A stretch of 64,000 bases of DNA, taken from positions 620,001 through 684,000 of the forward strand of contig JAALGZ010000012.1 in NCBI GenBank assembly GCA_015227615.1, given 5' to 3'. Below are positions 21,072-34,500 of this stretch, in pieces. Numbering within the stretch: the first letter of the stretch is position 1; the number at the start of each line of letters is the position of its first letter. Source of the DNA: Labyrinthula sp. Ha (lineage: Eukaryota > Sar > Bigyra > Labyrinthulida > Labyrinthulaceae). The translations under genes and the position numbers were made by a program. The notes beneath the pieces were generated by a model, which worked only from the letters and a program-made list of their open reading frames with translations, was not told the DNA's origin and searched no databases.

Positions 21072-23139
21072 AATTAGTTCTTAATGATATTTTCTCTTTT
21101 CTTTTACCGATTTTACCTATCAAATGTTGTTGAATTGATATTGTTATTTTCTTATCTTCAATTTAACAATAAATTCCATAGACTACAAGTTGAGTGGGGT
21201 AATACAAACACAATTTTCGAAGTCCATGGTAGATTTACATATTTCTAAGAGATACTTTTTGCACGGAAAGCTAAACCTTAGTAATAGAGGTTTTTTTTCC
21301 AAGGAAAAGCTTCCTCGGTAGCTGTTCTTATAAAAAATTATTTTTTAGGCACGTATGCAAGTGAGTAACTTAGAGACTAGCGATTGCGGCTAACTTCGAT
21401 AGCCCAAATCGTCTCTTCTTCTTTATTGACCAAGCCTAAAAAAACATGATTATAAAATTTGTTTCTCTGTAGCTTGCAGAAGCCCCCATAGAGTTCAAGA
21501 ATACTTATTTAACTTCCTACATTCCACCTTCAAATTTAAAGGGGAGGACCCAAGGGACCTAAAAATAAATATTTAAGGAAAAGCAGATGCAATAACCCAT
21601 CAATTGTGCTAATTGACAAACAACTCATAAAGTTATCAATATAGAGAAAATCAAATAGAACTTCTCCCGATGACCTAGAAAGGGAAGCTATTTATGTTTA
21701 TTGCACAAGTTTAGTGCACCCAAAACTCAACTCGAGCCGCAATGAGGTATAGGAGAACAACTAATTTCTCAAGGATCTGAGCACATATTGCCAACGAGGA
21801 TAGAACCCATTTTCCTTTTACCAGTGGACCTTGTCTCAACAGAGCACGACTCTTCTCTAGAAGACATTCAACACTAATAAGTCGTAGCATGGTCACACCA
21901 GAAACTACCTGAAAATACTCAGAATGCCAACGTGAGCTTTCTTCTAACCCAAATCCTTTTGACTATAACAACCTCCTGTAAACACTATTGGAAGAAGTTG
22001 CAAACAACAGCTAAAGGAGCCATCAAAAATCTCAAGCTAAGCGAGATATCCTGCAATATACAACAGGGAATTGTTGAAAACTTCTACCAGTTAGCTGCCA
22101 GTAACAGCCCTGATACAATCTATCATTACTATTGGTTAAAAAGCTGATCACAAGCGAAGAAAGGTAATATTCTGAACTAGATAAAAAAAAGCACCCAACT
22201 TCTCTCCCCGCCAAGTTTTCACCCACTTAATTATTTCAAAGGGCTAATTTTCATCTTTTGCTAATCATATGCTCCTCGACACATTACAATTTTTCCTTCC
22301 TGTAAGAAAATCTTAATCAAAACTGACACATTGAATCATGGAACCAAAACTTGTTCCGTCTGCAAAAAAACTGTAGCAAAAGACTTCATAAATTTTTTCA
22401 AGCAGACAAAAATTTTCAAACACACTCCATGATATACTTTTCTCCTCCTACCTCCATCTGACAATTGGCTGAACAATTTACCTGTCAATACGAGTAACCT
22501 AAGAAACCGAGCTTAAACAACGTTTACAAATCTACAGGAGGTCTAATAGGTAGCTATTAAATCAACTAAACCTGTATCAGGAGCCAATGGTCTATTTCAC
22601 GCCACGTACAGATATAGTCTTTCTCCTTTTTGGTTAATTTATATTCTTGTTAATGTCCGATGATGTTCACAACATATTTCAGGGAATCACCGAACTTGCC
22701 TCTTAGCCACTAATCCTTCCATGTAAATAGATTTCGTTCTCTTTGCAGGAAAATAGTAGCACCTAGAGGTCAGATTTAGTTTATTGATAGTGATTAACGT
22801 TGACAATACTATTTTGATTGATTATTAATTACCAATTTACTACCATTAGAAGTCTGGTCAGATGGCCTGGGTCAAAGTACCAAATAAGAATCTCATTTTG
22901 CACCGCATATATACCTTCATATGAATGAACTCATGGCCGAGCTGCATCTTACTACCGGGTTATTCCCCGTCACAAGACCATTTTTCATAGGTTTCATTAA
23001 GGTACAATGATTAAATGATATATTTCGGCCATTTAGCCTACGGCATTGCGACCCTATCTTGCAATGATAATCAATGGACTAACAAAATGAGATCAGAATC
23101 ATTTGATACAAATCAAAATCCCAGTTCTCTTGTTGGAAA
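21072..23139. other. 2-kb intergenic region left of the copia element
   Basis: No gene is supported. Short frames at 21711-22226 on both strands lack family features. Confidence 0.5.
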
Positions 23140-23144
23140 CTAGC

Positions 23145-23262
23145 TGTTATTTCTATTTTGTTGGTTTTTACAATAAAACTTGCTTAAGTGAACAATATAA
23201 TATAGACTGGACTATTTATTTCTACAGGTACATTTATTTCTATTTATATTTATATTCTAATA
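23145..23262 (-). repeat. 3' LTR of the copia element
   Basis: About 118 bp, nearly identical to the LTR at the other end. It is AT-rich and runs TATTAG...ATAACA on the minus strand. It abuts the purine tract internally and the CTAGC target duplication externally. Confidence 0.88.
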
Positions 23263-26200
23263 CTTTCCCCCGCTTATTCTTCTCTTTTCTTTAACAGTCC
23301 ACATCTTGCATTCAAAAAACCTCTAACACTTCTAGGTTTCGTCATCATGTCTACGATGTTTTTTTTACTCCTAATATGCTGGACTTCCCATTCATTTTCT
23401 TTAATTATGTTCCTTACAAAGAAGTACTTTATCTTCATGTGCCTGGATCTGAAAGACAACGATTGACCATCTAATAATTTTATTGTGCTCAAGCTGTCAC
23501 AATATATCTTCACTTCTGGTTCTTTCATTTTCAAAAATTTTAATAACGTAGTGATCCAGACAAGGGTAGACAGAGCTCTAGCAAGTGCAATTGTTTCGGC
23601 TTCTGTCGTTGATTTTGCAACTTCTTTTTGCTTTCTTGACTTCCATGAAATAGGGATCGAATTTATAAGAATTATATATCCATCTATTGACGTTCCATCT
23701 GGTACGTTTCCCCAACTCGCGTCGCTGAAGACTTCTATGCAAAGTTTTTTCCAAAACTCTTTATCATCGTTCCTAGATCTTTAGTTTGACTAAGGTATCT
23801 TAACACTCGTATTGCTGCGTTCAAGTGTTTCTTCGTTGGACAATTGCCAAAAATCGCTAATCTGTTTACACCAAAAGCTATATCCGGTCTAATTGTTTCA
23901 CTGACGTAAGTTAAAGAGCCAATTATCGACTGATAAAGGGCTGGATCAAGTACACCATCTTCTTCTTTGTAAAGGCACTCATTTGGGATATATGGTGTAT
24001 TAATTTTTTGCGCAATATTTCCTGTTTCATAATTCTGGTTTAGTTCTTCTATGTATTCTTCTAAACCAATATGTGTTACGTCACTCACTTTTTCTATTTC
24101 ATACCCAACAAACTTCTCTGTTGTTGTCGTTTGTTTCAGGTCGTAAGCTTGGCGCAGAAACTCCAATATGTCATTACTGACCTTTTCATTATCTCCGGTG
24201 ACCAAGATGTCATCAACATAAACGAGTAAAAATACAAGCGACTGATCGGTGTACCGCTTTATATACAATGTAAATTCAACTCCACAACGTTCCATCCCTA
24301 TCGTCATGAGTGTTTTATCAAGATCCCAAAACCAAGCCTTACTTGACACCTTTAGTCCATATATCGCTTTATCCGACTTCCAAACTAAATTCTTCCTCTT
24401 ATTCAAATCCTTCAAAGACAACTCATAATAGTTAAAGTGAGGTATCCTGGCGTTTAAAAATGCGTTTGAGACATCCAACTGGTAAATTTTGTATCTTTTC
24501 CAAGTCGCGTAGACCAGAAAAAGACGGATTATTTCCTTGTTTGAGACCGTTGAATAGGTCGTTGAAGCTACTTCGGAGTTTTTACCATTGGCAGCAAACC
24601 TTACCTTGTACTTCTTTTGGTGTGTGACGTTATCTTTCTTCACTTCAAATATCTCGATGAAACGAAAAGGTTTAACTTCTGGAGGTATTTCAGTTCTTGG
24701 AACTTCTTTACACTCGGCGATGGAGGTAAATTTATTGTATTCTTTCTCGTAGGCAGAATACCAATGTTGCTTGTCGTTTCTATATCTTATTTGAAAGAAA
24801 CTCTTTGGAACCGAAGCCTGTTGATATTGTTTCAACAGAAATACATCATTTGTAGGGATTTTTAAAGCTCGTGCTTCTTCTGCTAAATAAAAGATTTTTG
24901 TCTTTTTGTAATTTTTAGGTTTCGTTGTTTTTCTGGTACTTCGCCGGACCCAGTGGCGCGGCTTTTCCACAGTTGCTTCGTTTCTAATATGCAGAAACTG
25001 TTCTCTAGCTGAAAGTTCTTTTTCCATGCTCTCAAGGTTTCTTTCTATTCTTACATCTCGAAGTGGATTTTCTCTTTTCTTTCTATTTCTAAGAAGATCT
25101 ATATTGTTGAGGTCCTTGAAGTTCCTAGTTGTAACTATATTTTTGGATGTATCATCCAACAGATACGACTCTGCTGAATGCTTCGCTGGGCCCAAATGCT
25201 TTGCTTTTCTCCCAGGAGTATGGACCTTACTTTTAACTTCTGGATATATGTAAACAACTCTCTGTCCAAATATAAAAATGTTTTCTAATGTAGGGTTTAC
25301 TTTGAATATGAGTTCATAGGGTGATTTAAGTTGAGTTTTTGATGGTGTTCTATTTAATAATACCGTTGCAAAGTTTGCTGCCTGAGGCCAATATAGATGA
25401 GGTAACTGAGCCTGTTCAAGAAGTATTCTGACTTTAACTAGCAGTGTTCTATTGGACCTTTCTGCCAGCCCATTCAACTGCGGGGTGTTAGTTGGTGCAT
25501 ATCTCGGTTCTATTCCTGTGCTGAAACAGAAGTTTTCTACCAACTCATCTCTGAATTCAGTTCCTTCGTCCATGTACAGAATGGACAGCTGAAGGTTTGA
25601 TTCTTTCTGAATTCTTTTTACCATGTATATCAACATCTTTGGTATTTTACCTTTTTGTTTGTATATGTATAGCATACGGAACTTAGTAAACGCGTCAGTA
25701 ATCAACAGAATACCGCGCTCTCCATTTCCCCCCAGAGTTGGAATCGCAATTGAGTCGCAGTACATTCTTTGAAGCGGTTTGGTTGCCTTTTGGGTCCTGG
25801 TCTTACCAATTCTATTTTTGGTTAACTTTGCTTTGGCACAAACTTCACAAGAAACTGGAAAATTAACTTCTTTTTCTGGCAACTTATAGTATGCTAATAT
25901 TTGTTTTAGGTTTGTATCTTCTGGATATCCAAAAAAGGTGTGTCAAGGATATCTTCTGGTATTTTCTACGGAAAGCACCAGCTTTTGTTCCAAAAAATGG
26001 CCTATTTCAGCTCGAAGTCTGTAAAGGTTTGTGATACCTTTCTTTATTGTGACCAGTGTATTCTCTTTCTTATCCTTTATTTGTAGGATGTTATCTTTGG
26101 CCTCTAATGTGTATCTGTTTTTCAACAACTTGCCAACAGATATTATAGCAACCTCTACATCAGTCTCCGTTATGAGCACCTTTTGTAGAAGTATGTATTT

Positions 26201-27576
26201 CTCTTTTTCTATTTTTAACTTTAGGTCCCCAACGCGGTTGACTACAGTGTCTGAAGTAAGTCCGCTTATTATCTCTTTCAAATCTTTTTAACGTTGTACA
26301 TGTATGGAAGAAGTGTCCTGGAAACAATATGTTGGCTTGCTCCAGTGTCAACAATAAACTACACAAGCTTCTGCTTGCGAGTTTTGAAGTTACTGACTTT
26401 CTCCATTTCCGCTTTTTGAATAATATACTTATTAAGGAGACTCTTTTCTACTGGACTAAACTGACTGAATTCATCTTGATATCTAAACTTTTTGTTTCCT
26501 TTTTGGATATTTTTGTATTTTTTGTTTTGTTTTTCTTGTTCTTTTCCGGATTTATATTCTATTTCTATATGACTGTTTTTGTATTTACTGCTTTTTGACT
26601 TAATCTCTGCAACGCAAAATGTGTTAGTTTCACCTTCCGTATCCTTTATAAGCACAGTTTCTGCATCTTCATTATCTTCTTCTTCTATTTCTAAGTTCTC
26701 ATTTTCTAACTTCAACTGCGCCATGGTTATTTTTGTCGTTTTTTCTTGCTTCATTCTGCACTGATTATCTCTATGTCCAAGTGTGTTGCACAGTTGGCAC
26801 CTCGGAATCCTGCATTGATGAGCCAGGTGACCTCTTTTTCCACAGTTCTTGCAAATTTTTTGTTGTTTATCGTTAAAGTGTTGTCTCTGAGAACCGTTTT
26901 TATGTTTTTGAGAACCTTTTTCTCGCGTTGAAGATATGTCCGATTTGGCCTCCCATTTAATAACCGCGTTTTGAGCAAAAAAGAACAAATGCTTGTAAAC
27001 TTGTTGAAATGAATAATTCTGCCTATCCGCATCAACAATCATCCTAAATGTGTCCACCCCTTTTATTCTAACTACTTTTAGGATGCCGTCTATCTTATCA
27101 TCTTCCTCAATTGGCACATTCAGCTTCTCCAGGCGTCTCAAGGTTATCTTAAAGTTCTCGATCTTCTCCACCAGCGTTCTTCCTGCAGGATGTTGGAGCT
27201 TATGCTTCAGTCTTAGCTTCTGTAAACGTGGATCTAGCTTGTACCACTCCTTTAAAGTCTGGAAAATATCTATAGCAAGTTCTATGCCGTCGAGCCTCTC
27301 CAATATAGGATCGCTCACTCGGTTATAAACAATGCTACAAACCTTCGCGTTATCTTTTCTTTTGGTTTCTGTCGATAATAATGAAGTTTTATCTTCTTGA
27401 GACACAGTTTCTTGTGCCTCAAGGATTTTCATCCACCCCTTTTCAATTAGGGTGGCGTCTATTCTTTTGCGCCAAGTCACATAGTCCTTGGCACCTTCTA
27501 AAACTTTTATATTGTTCTCAGTATTCATGAGGTATTACGTTGTAGGTTCTTATTCTTCTTTTTATGGCTGTTAACC

Positions 27577-27688
27577 TGTTATTTCTATTTTGTTGGTTTT
27601 TACAATAAAACTTGCTTAAGTGAATAATATAATATAGACTGGACTATTTATTTCTACAGGTACATTTATTTATATTTATATTCTAATA
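27577..27688 (-). repeat. 5' LTR of the copia element
   Basis: About 112 bp. It differs from its partner by about one base and one short length change. Just inside it on the minus strand lies GGTTAACAGCC, the expected position of a primer-binding site, though I cannot assign a tRNA. Confidence 0.88.
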
Positions 27689-27693
27689 CTAGC

Positions 27694-28507
27694 TTCAAAA
27701 TAGTTATCGCTTGATTATGAATGACTATTATCAAATCTTAAGGCTACCCATGCATAATTGCTGCTTTTTTTTACCTTTTATGATATAAACTTAATCTACG
27801 AGCTTCTTGTTGTAGATAAAATATTATTAACTTGGTTAATTTAGTCCTGCATTATCCAGCTACCATGTTAAGGGTCGAGATTTAGTAGCTGATGCTTTGA
27901 TTCAAATACCACCTCTCAATGAAGAACACAACTGCTTAGAAATAACGTAGTTCACAAGAACCTTACATTTGAAAGCAGCTGAAACCAGAAAGGATTAATC
28001 TAAAGTTAGCAAGTTCCCCAAGAATATCCAGGTTACGTTGGAAAGAGATCCAAGATTAGAGTAAGAAGAATCATCACACCTAAGTCCTAAGAAACATCGA
28101 TAATCAACTATCAAGTAGGTATTTAATAAGCAATGTATTTAAGAACACATATTTGAATATCTAAACAATCCTTTCCAAAGATTCAAATTTGTTCATATGT
28201 TGAAGTCAAAACAAGACTTTTATGATTACACTTAAATTTCTATCCGTTCCAAATAAATCAACCGTATTTGAAATCTCAGCAAATTAACAAGCTCTCAATA
28301 TCAGAACGACTAACTTATCGTGTTTAGCCATTTTGGAAAGGAGAAGTCGCTGAACCAAGAATAAAGCTGAAACTAAATTAGAAAGAATATAGAACATTGT
28401 AACTGACCCCTTTTTTAACATTTTTACATTAATAATTCCACAGATACTCGAGGGAAAAAGATAAACTCGAAGATAAGGTCTAGCGAAGACTAAATTAAGA
28501 GACAGAT
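27694..28507. other. Intergenic region between copia element and GAC-like gene
   Basis: It contains a short Ty3/gypsy relic (listed separately) and the upstream region of the GAC-like gene. Nothing else is recognised. Confidence 0.5.
27850..27950 (+). mobile_element. Ty3/gypsy pol relic
   Basis: A short plus-strand stretch encodes SSYHVKGRDLVADAL followed by Pro-rich residues, the signature of the end of Ty3/gypsy RNase H (family form VKGRDNVVADALSR). Only a fragment survives, the surroundings are scrambled, and there is no sign of LTRs, so this looks old compared with the nearby copia element. The limits are approximate. Confidence 0.65.
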
Positions 28508-31500
28508 ATGAGCGGAACAGGACAGGTAGCCGCTCTTATGAAGAGTATAGATGAATATCAAAACTTTAGACAGATGACAGAGTATAATATTTCTTGTCTT
28601 ATGAGTTATATTACTCCTCCCACAGTGGGTTGGAGGGAAAATGTAGCTGCCGCGATTGCGAATAATGGAGTCCCTAATATCATCCAGACCATGAGAAAAC
28701 ACCCTAATTCGCTGGACATGGTGCGTCTAGCTACCACATCGCTTTCTGGCCTCGCAATTTCGAGAGAGAATGCGGGGATTGTGGCACATAACGGCGGAAT
28801 TGAGACTGCTTTGAACTGCATGTTGAGCATGAACGGAACTGGACCTGATGAAATGGAAGTCGTAGACTCTGGTTCAAAATTGCTCGAAACTGTGGCCAGA
28901 TTTAACCCAGAAAGTATTGTTCAAACACCAAACGCGATCATTTCTGTACTTTCTGGATTAAATCATTCAAGTATTCCTCGCGTTCAAACCGCTAGCGCAA
29001 GAGTTTTGGACACAGTAGGAAAATCTGCTGAAGGTATTGCTGCTATAGTCAACCAAGACGGTATCAAACATTTAATTAGTGCAATGTCCCCAGGAAGAAC
29101 TACACATGAAGGAATGTTGATGCCTACGTTTAATCTTCTTGAAAGACTTGCAAAGAACCCCAATCATCTTCAGGCTATTCGGGCAGCAGGTGGTGTGGAA
29201 GCACTTGTGGCACAGTTAGATGCCCACTCAGATAATGAGGACTTATTAAGAGCAGGAGGAAGATTATTGGCCAAGTTGGCAAGTGAGGATATTGCAAGTA
29301 TTATTCAGAGACTAGGTATGAAAAACCTGAATCCTGCAACTAGGCAACATCTTATTGGCCTTCTTTCAAATTTAGCCCTTCAACCTGAAAATGTTGATAA
29401 GATCCTTAAGTTAGGTGGATTAGAGGCTATTTTAGGTAATTTTGACTCTTATAATCCTCAAACTAAAGCAGCTGCATTGCGTGCACTTCAAAGAATTGCT
29501 CAAACAGGAGCAAGCAGCGTTCAGAGGATAATTGATGCGGGTGGATTACCAATAATTATCAACTCGTTGCAAGAAGGAATTAATACCAATGATGAGAACA
29601 TGATGAAAGCAGCCACAGGAGCCTTAAGTAGCATTATAGACAATGGATCTGCGGAAGTAGCTCAACTAGTCTCCCAGATGGGTGGTACTCAAGCGATTTT
29701 AGGCGGCCTTCAAACCCACCCTCATTTTTCAGGCTTCTCGGAGAGCGGTCTTGACTTTCTAGAGAACTTGTTCTCTTCTGGCATAGATCTCATGCCTCTT
29801 TTGGATCTTGGCGTTATCGATTCAATTTTGCTGCCTATGTCTCATAACCCTCAGGACAAGGAAATTCAACACAAGGGTCTGAAAGCTCTAGCCAGCCTCT
29901 TGTCAGCCCAAGATGAAAATGTGGCCCAAAAGGCGGCAGTTGCTTTAGCAGGTAACCAGAGGTTAGATGCTGTTGTTTCTGCCCTTAAGGATCATTCAAC
30001 GGATAATGGTGTCGTTAAGGAAGGTGTTGCTGTTCTTGCGGGTCTACTGAAGAGAAATCCACAAGCAAAGCGCAAGCTTGCTGATATTGGCGGTATTGAA
30101 GCTCTTGTTGAAGCAATATACACTCAACTTAGGTTGGAGATGCTTGGATCTTCTAAACTTAGTCATGACGCTAACTTTACAAGGAATGCGGCTACTGCGT
30201 TGAGCCATCTCGTGGACAAGGGTGATGTGCAAGGTCTTTCAAACCAGCTTGCAAAGGCAAGCGATCCCCGTATTCAAACGCAACTGCTGAAGAGAGTTGC
30301 TGTGTTTGCGCTACCTGCGCCATTTACAGAGATTTTGGCCAAGGAAAAGGCTCCGTCGTCTCTCAATACTTCTCTTGGAAAGGCTCTCTCCGAAGCAGTT
30401 GAACCCAATGCCGTTGCTATTTGGTCTCTAGCCAAGTCTAGCTTAGAGGCTATGGGTGACCTGGTAGATGCAGGTGCAATGAAAAGTTTGTTAAGTGCAA
30501 GCAAGCAACACACAAAAGAACCAGCCGCCGTTGTTGCCTGTTTGAAGGCGTTATGTCTATTTGCCTCTAGTATAGACTTCAAAGGTAAGCTCCAGGATAT
30601 GGATGCAATAACTACCTGTGTGGCAGCAATGAGAGCATGTGCCGACAGTCCGGAGGTGCAAGTTGCTGCGATTGAGTTAATGACTTTGTTGTCATCCGAT
30701 GAAGCTGGAGCGACAAATGTCTGTTACAAGGGTGGAGTAAGACAGGTGAATAAAATGATTAAAGACTCCAGCACCACAGTTGAGTTTGAAAAGGCGACCG
30801 AAAAAGGAATGCATCTACTTTATCGTGTAGCCAATGTAGATAAAGCTGATGTTAAGGATCAATTGAAGAAAGCCGATACTGTGAACACAGTGACCGTGGC
30901 CATGGCATCTTATCCTTCAAATGATGATATAATTGAATATGGAGGCAGAATTCTTGCACTTCTAATGGACGAAAAGGATGTTGCAGATACAATCGATCAG
31001 GTGCGCGAGCAAACTGAAGCGCTCCCTAGTGTTCCGGATAAGAAACTTGGACGTGCATTCAACAGTTTAGGAAACAAGGCGGCGACTGTGGGTTTTCTCG
31101 CAATGAATCCGAAGAACAAAGATGTCATGGAAAAGAAGCAGGCACCTGTAGTTCTTAACCTGGCTCTGGCCGCCTCCCAGAAAAAGCCCCAGGCACCTCC
31201 AAGGGAAGGAGCTGTAAGAAATGAATATCGAGCTGTTGGTCAATTGAGTTCCTTGGTTACGCCACCTAAGGGCACGGATGAACACATGCTCCGAAGTCTG
31301 GTTGCTCCACATAATCAAGTGTCACCACTTGAGAAAGTGGGGGTATTGGAGGGAATTAGGTTTATGGCCAAGAATCCTGATCTACTTGCTAAGTTAATGA
31401 ACAGGGATGTTAGTGCAGGTATTTTAGATCTAATTACGAAGAATCGTGCCAACGATCAACTTGTACTTGCTGCATTGGACGCTTTGTCTGCCCTAATGGA

Positions 31501-34500
31501 CACGCCTGAGGGTGTAGCAGCGGTTACTCGAAATAATGGAAGAGACATTATCTCAAGCATTTTGAAAGATGAATCAGAAAACCTTGGTCCGAAGGTTACA
31601 GAAGCTGCTTTGAACGCCTTAACCAAATTGGCCAGTGATAAGAATAATGCTGCTAGGTTGGGAGAGGATGGAGCTATCGATGCTGTAACATCGGCCTTGA
31701 ATCATCATACTGAAGAATCTGACGGTCCTCAACCTGCTTTTGTCTCTTCAGCAGCAAGATTTCTTGATGCTCTTGCACGTGGTAATGAAGGAAACGCGGA
31801 AAAAATTGTACTTGGTGGTGCTTTAAAGAAGCTTCTAGATGTAGTTGCTTCATCTCCAGAATACTTCGGAAACCGGGATGCTATGCTGGCTCTTAATGAT
31901 CTATTAAATACTCTAACTGACTCCAACGTAGAAGATCTTTTGGATAAGTTGAACGATATGGGAGCTATTGATTTAATCATGACTGGAATTAACTTCAATC
32001 CTAATGACGAAGAATTGCAAGGAGTTAGTCAAGCCTTGCTGCAAAAGCTGATTGGTGGAAACACTGGAGCTCTTGATAGCAATCTTCGTGATTATGATGA
32101 GCTTCTTAAACAAGTTGTAAAGAGACCCAACAATGGTCTTGGTTTGGAAAGGTTGAACAGAGCTGGAATAAACTTAGGCAACCTACTTCTCGTTCCTGGA
32201 GTAGCTGCAAACAATGGAGCGCAGAAGATCGTTAAGCGTGCTCTTGATACCTACGAAGTAGTGGACAAGAAAGTTCCAGATAACGTTGGACCTGTTAAAG
32301 ATCAGATATTGGAGACTGCGGTGCAAACAATTGGGAGGAGCATGCTTGTTCCTCAAGCGTCATCGCAAATTGACACCAACGATGCTCTAAATAAGCTTGT
32401 TCGAGCACTGCGCAATAAAAACCCAAGAATTCAAGCTGCAGCGCTTCAAGCACTAGGAAATTTGTTGGCCGATGAGCAGGCAACTGCGTCGATTGAGCCT
32501 AAGGATTGGGCATCTTTGATAGATCTTGTTCAAACAGTTAATAACAAATCATCCTCGCCAGAAGTTCAGAAGGCCGCAAAGCAGGTGCTGGAGAATATTA
32601 TGGATCGTGTGGCGAAAAATCCTGCTATCCTTCTGGCTATGGGACCTAAAGGAGATGAAGCTCTATCCTCAATATTATCGTCGTTGAATGATCCAAAGAA
32701 CCTGAACGATCTCTTGTCGAAGCTGGTTCAGTCACCAGGTGGACCAGAAGCACTTCTTCGTTTGGCATTGGATCCAAATACTGTTCCTTCTCTCAGAAAA
32801 GACATTTTGAAGGGATTGGCGGATGCTTTAGATGGTTTGGTAACAATTCCTCCTAACATGTTGCCACATCTGCTGGATAGGTTAAATGCCAAGGATGTTG
32901 ATGACGATGAAAAGATGGCCTTACTTGACCTCTTGGGTAGTGCAAAGATTGATCCAGCATCTGCTGATGCGCTGTTAAAGAAGAATACGATTGAATCCTT
33001 GCTAGATCTTATTAACGATGAACACACAAGTGATCCAAATATGGTGAACAAAGCTCTTAGGGCTCTGGCTAATCTTGCGCAAGATCCACTTGTAGCAAAG
33101 AGAATGGCTGCTCTTGGTGCTGCTGAGAGAATTATTCAAGGAATGCAAAGGTTTAAGGACAACACAGATATTCAGGAAGAAGGTTTCAACGCTCTAACTA
33201 ATCTTGAAGACGGGGTTGGTGGACCGGAGAACCTAAATATATCACCGGATGCCTTGAAGTATCTTGATGGAGCGCTCAATGGACTCAACCCCAGAGCACG
33301 AGAACGAGCCTCCAAGTTTATTAACGACTTGAATGAGCTGTACAACGGAGAGGTAGAACCTATGGTAATTTCCCGGTTCGACAATATGCTTGATGCTCTC
33401 AAGGCAGCTAAAGATTGGAGAGAGCTGCACGATCCAAAAACTGGCCGTCCATACTATTATAATGTTGTTACCAAAGAAAATACTTGGCAGAAGCCCGCAG
33501 TAATGCTTGCTGCTGAGCAAGCTCTTAATCAGCTTAGACAGTTGGCTGATAAAGCACCTGCGGAAATTGACCATGAAAAACTTCGTGCAGCCATTGGACA
33601 CTTCGATGAACATGCTTCTGAACCTCTGCGCCTAAAGGCTCTTGCGAAGGCCCTTGCTGCTTTGGCTAGTAACGAGAAGAATAGAGATGCTATGGTTAAA
33701 CATGGAGTTTTGGATGCGATTGTGAAAGCTTTGAATGGTAAAAATGTGGATCGTGAGTTTATTTTGGCTGCAATAGCACTGTTAAATCAATTTGCTAAAC
33801 ATCGCCAGTTTAAGCTTCAAATATGCAGACTAGGAGGAATTAGAGCCTTAATCATGATCATGAAAAAGTATATGGAGGATGATGAAATTGTAGAAAAAGC
33901 TGCACAATGTCTGGCAAACCTTGCCTTCAACTCTGTTGAGTGTATTGCTGAGATTATGAAGTGGGAAGGTCCACAAGTTGTCGGAATTGCTCTGAAAACT
34001 CACAAACAAACAGTACCAGTCTTGGTTAATTGTATGGCGTTAGTAAGTAATTGTATGTACAAAAGTGAAAAGAATAAAGAGACAATTGGGAACCTGCTCC
34101 GAGAGAGGATCATGATTGTTCTCAGGTCTATGTACAAAGATGCAGCTGTCCTTAAGCAAACTTGTAGGGCATTAGGAAACATTGCTTTTATTGATGACCA
34201 TGTGAGATATGTATGTTCCCATGGAGCGGTAAAAACTATTGTTGCCGGAATGCAGCGCCACTATAATAATAAAGGAATAGTGAAGTTGGGCATTGATGTG
34301 ATTGGTAACTTTGCCAGTGTTAATAATTCTGCTTACGAAGAACAAATTCGCATGGGTCAAATGGTCTCAGTAACTAGCACCATCTGGCATGAAGGAGGAG
34401 CTAAGTTTATAGTAGATACTTTTGGTACGACTAAAGATGCTAGCTTAGTTGGAAGTTGTATTCAAAGTTTGATCTACTTATTTGAAGAACCAGATATTTG

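Larger units (their letters stand above)
23145..27688 (-). mobile_element. Ty1/copia LTR retrotransposon, broken but young
   Basis: A complete-ended copia element reads on the minus strand. It is bounded by near-identical LTRs and by a CTAGC duplication on each side (23140-23144 and 27689-27693). A purine tract (GCGGGGGAAAG on the minus strand) adjoins the 3' LTR. The order of parts is typical of copia: a gag-like region at about 26.4-27.5 kb with two CCHC knuckles (CKNCGKRGHLAHQC and a second), a protease region at about 26.0-26.4 kb, an integrase core at about 25.2-25.9 kb, reverse transcriptase with YVDD at about 24.0-24.7 kb, and RNase H at about 23.3-23.6 kb. Integrase before RT makes it copia rather than gypsy. 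The coding part is broken in about three places. The LTR similarity suggests a recent insertion. Confidence 0.92.
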
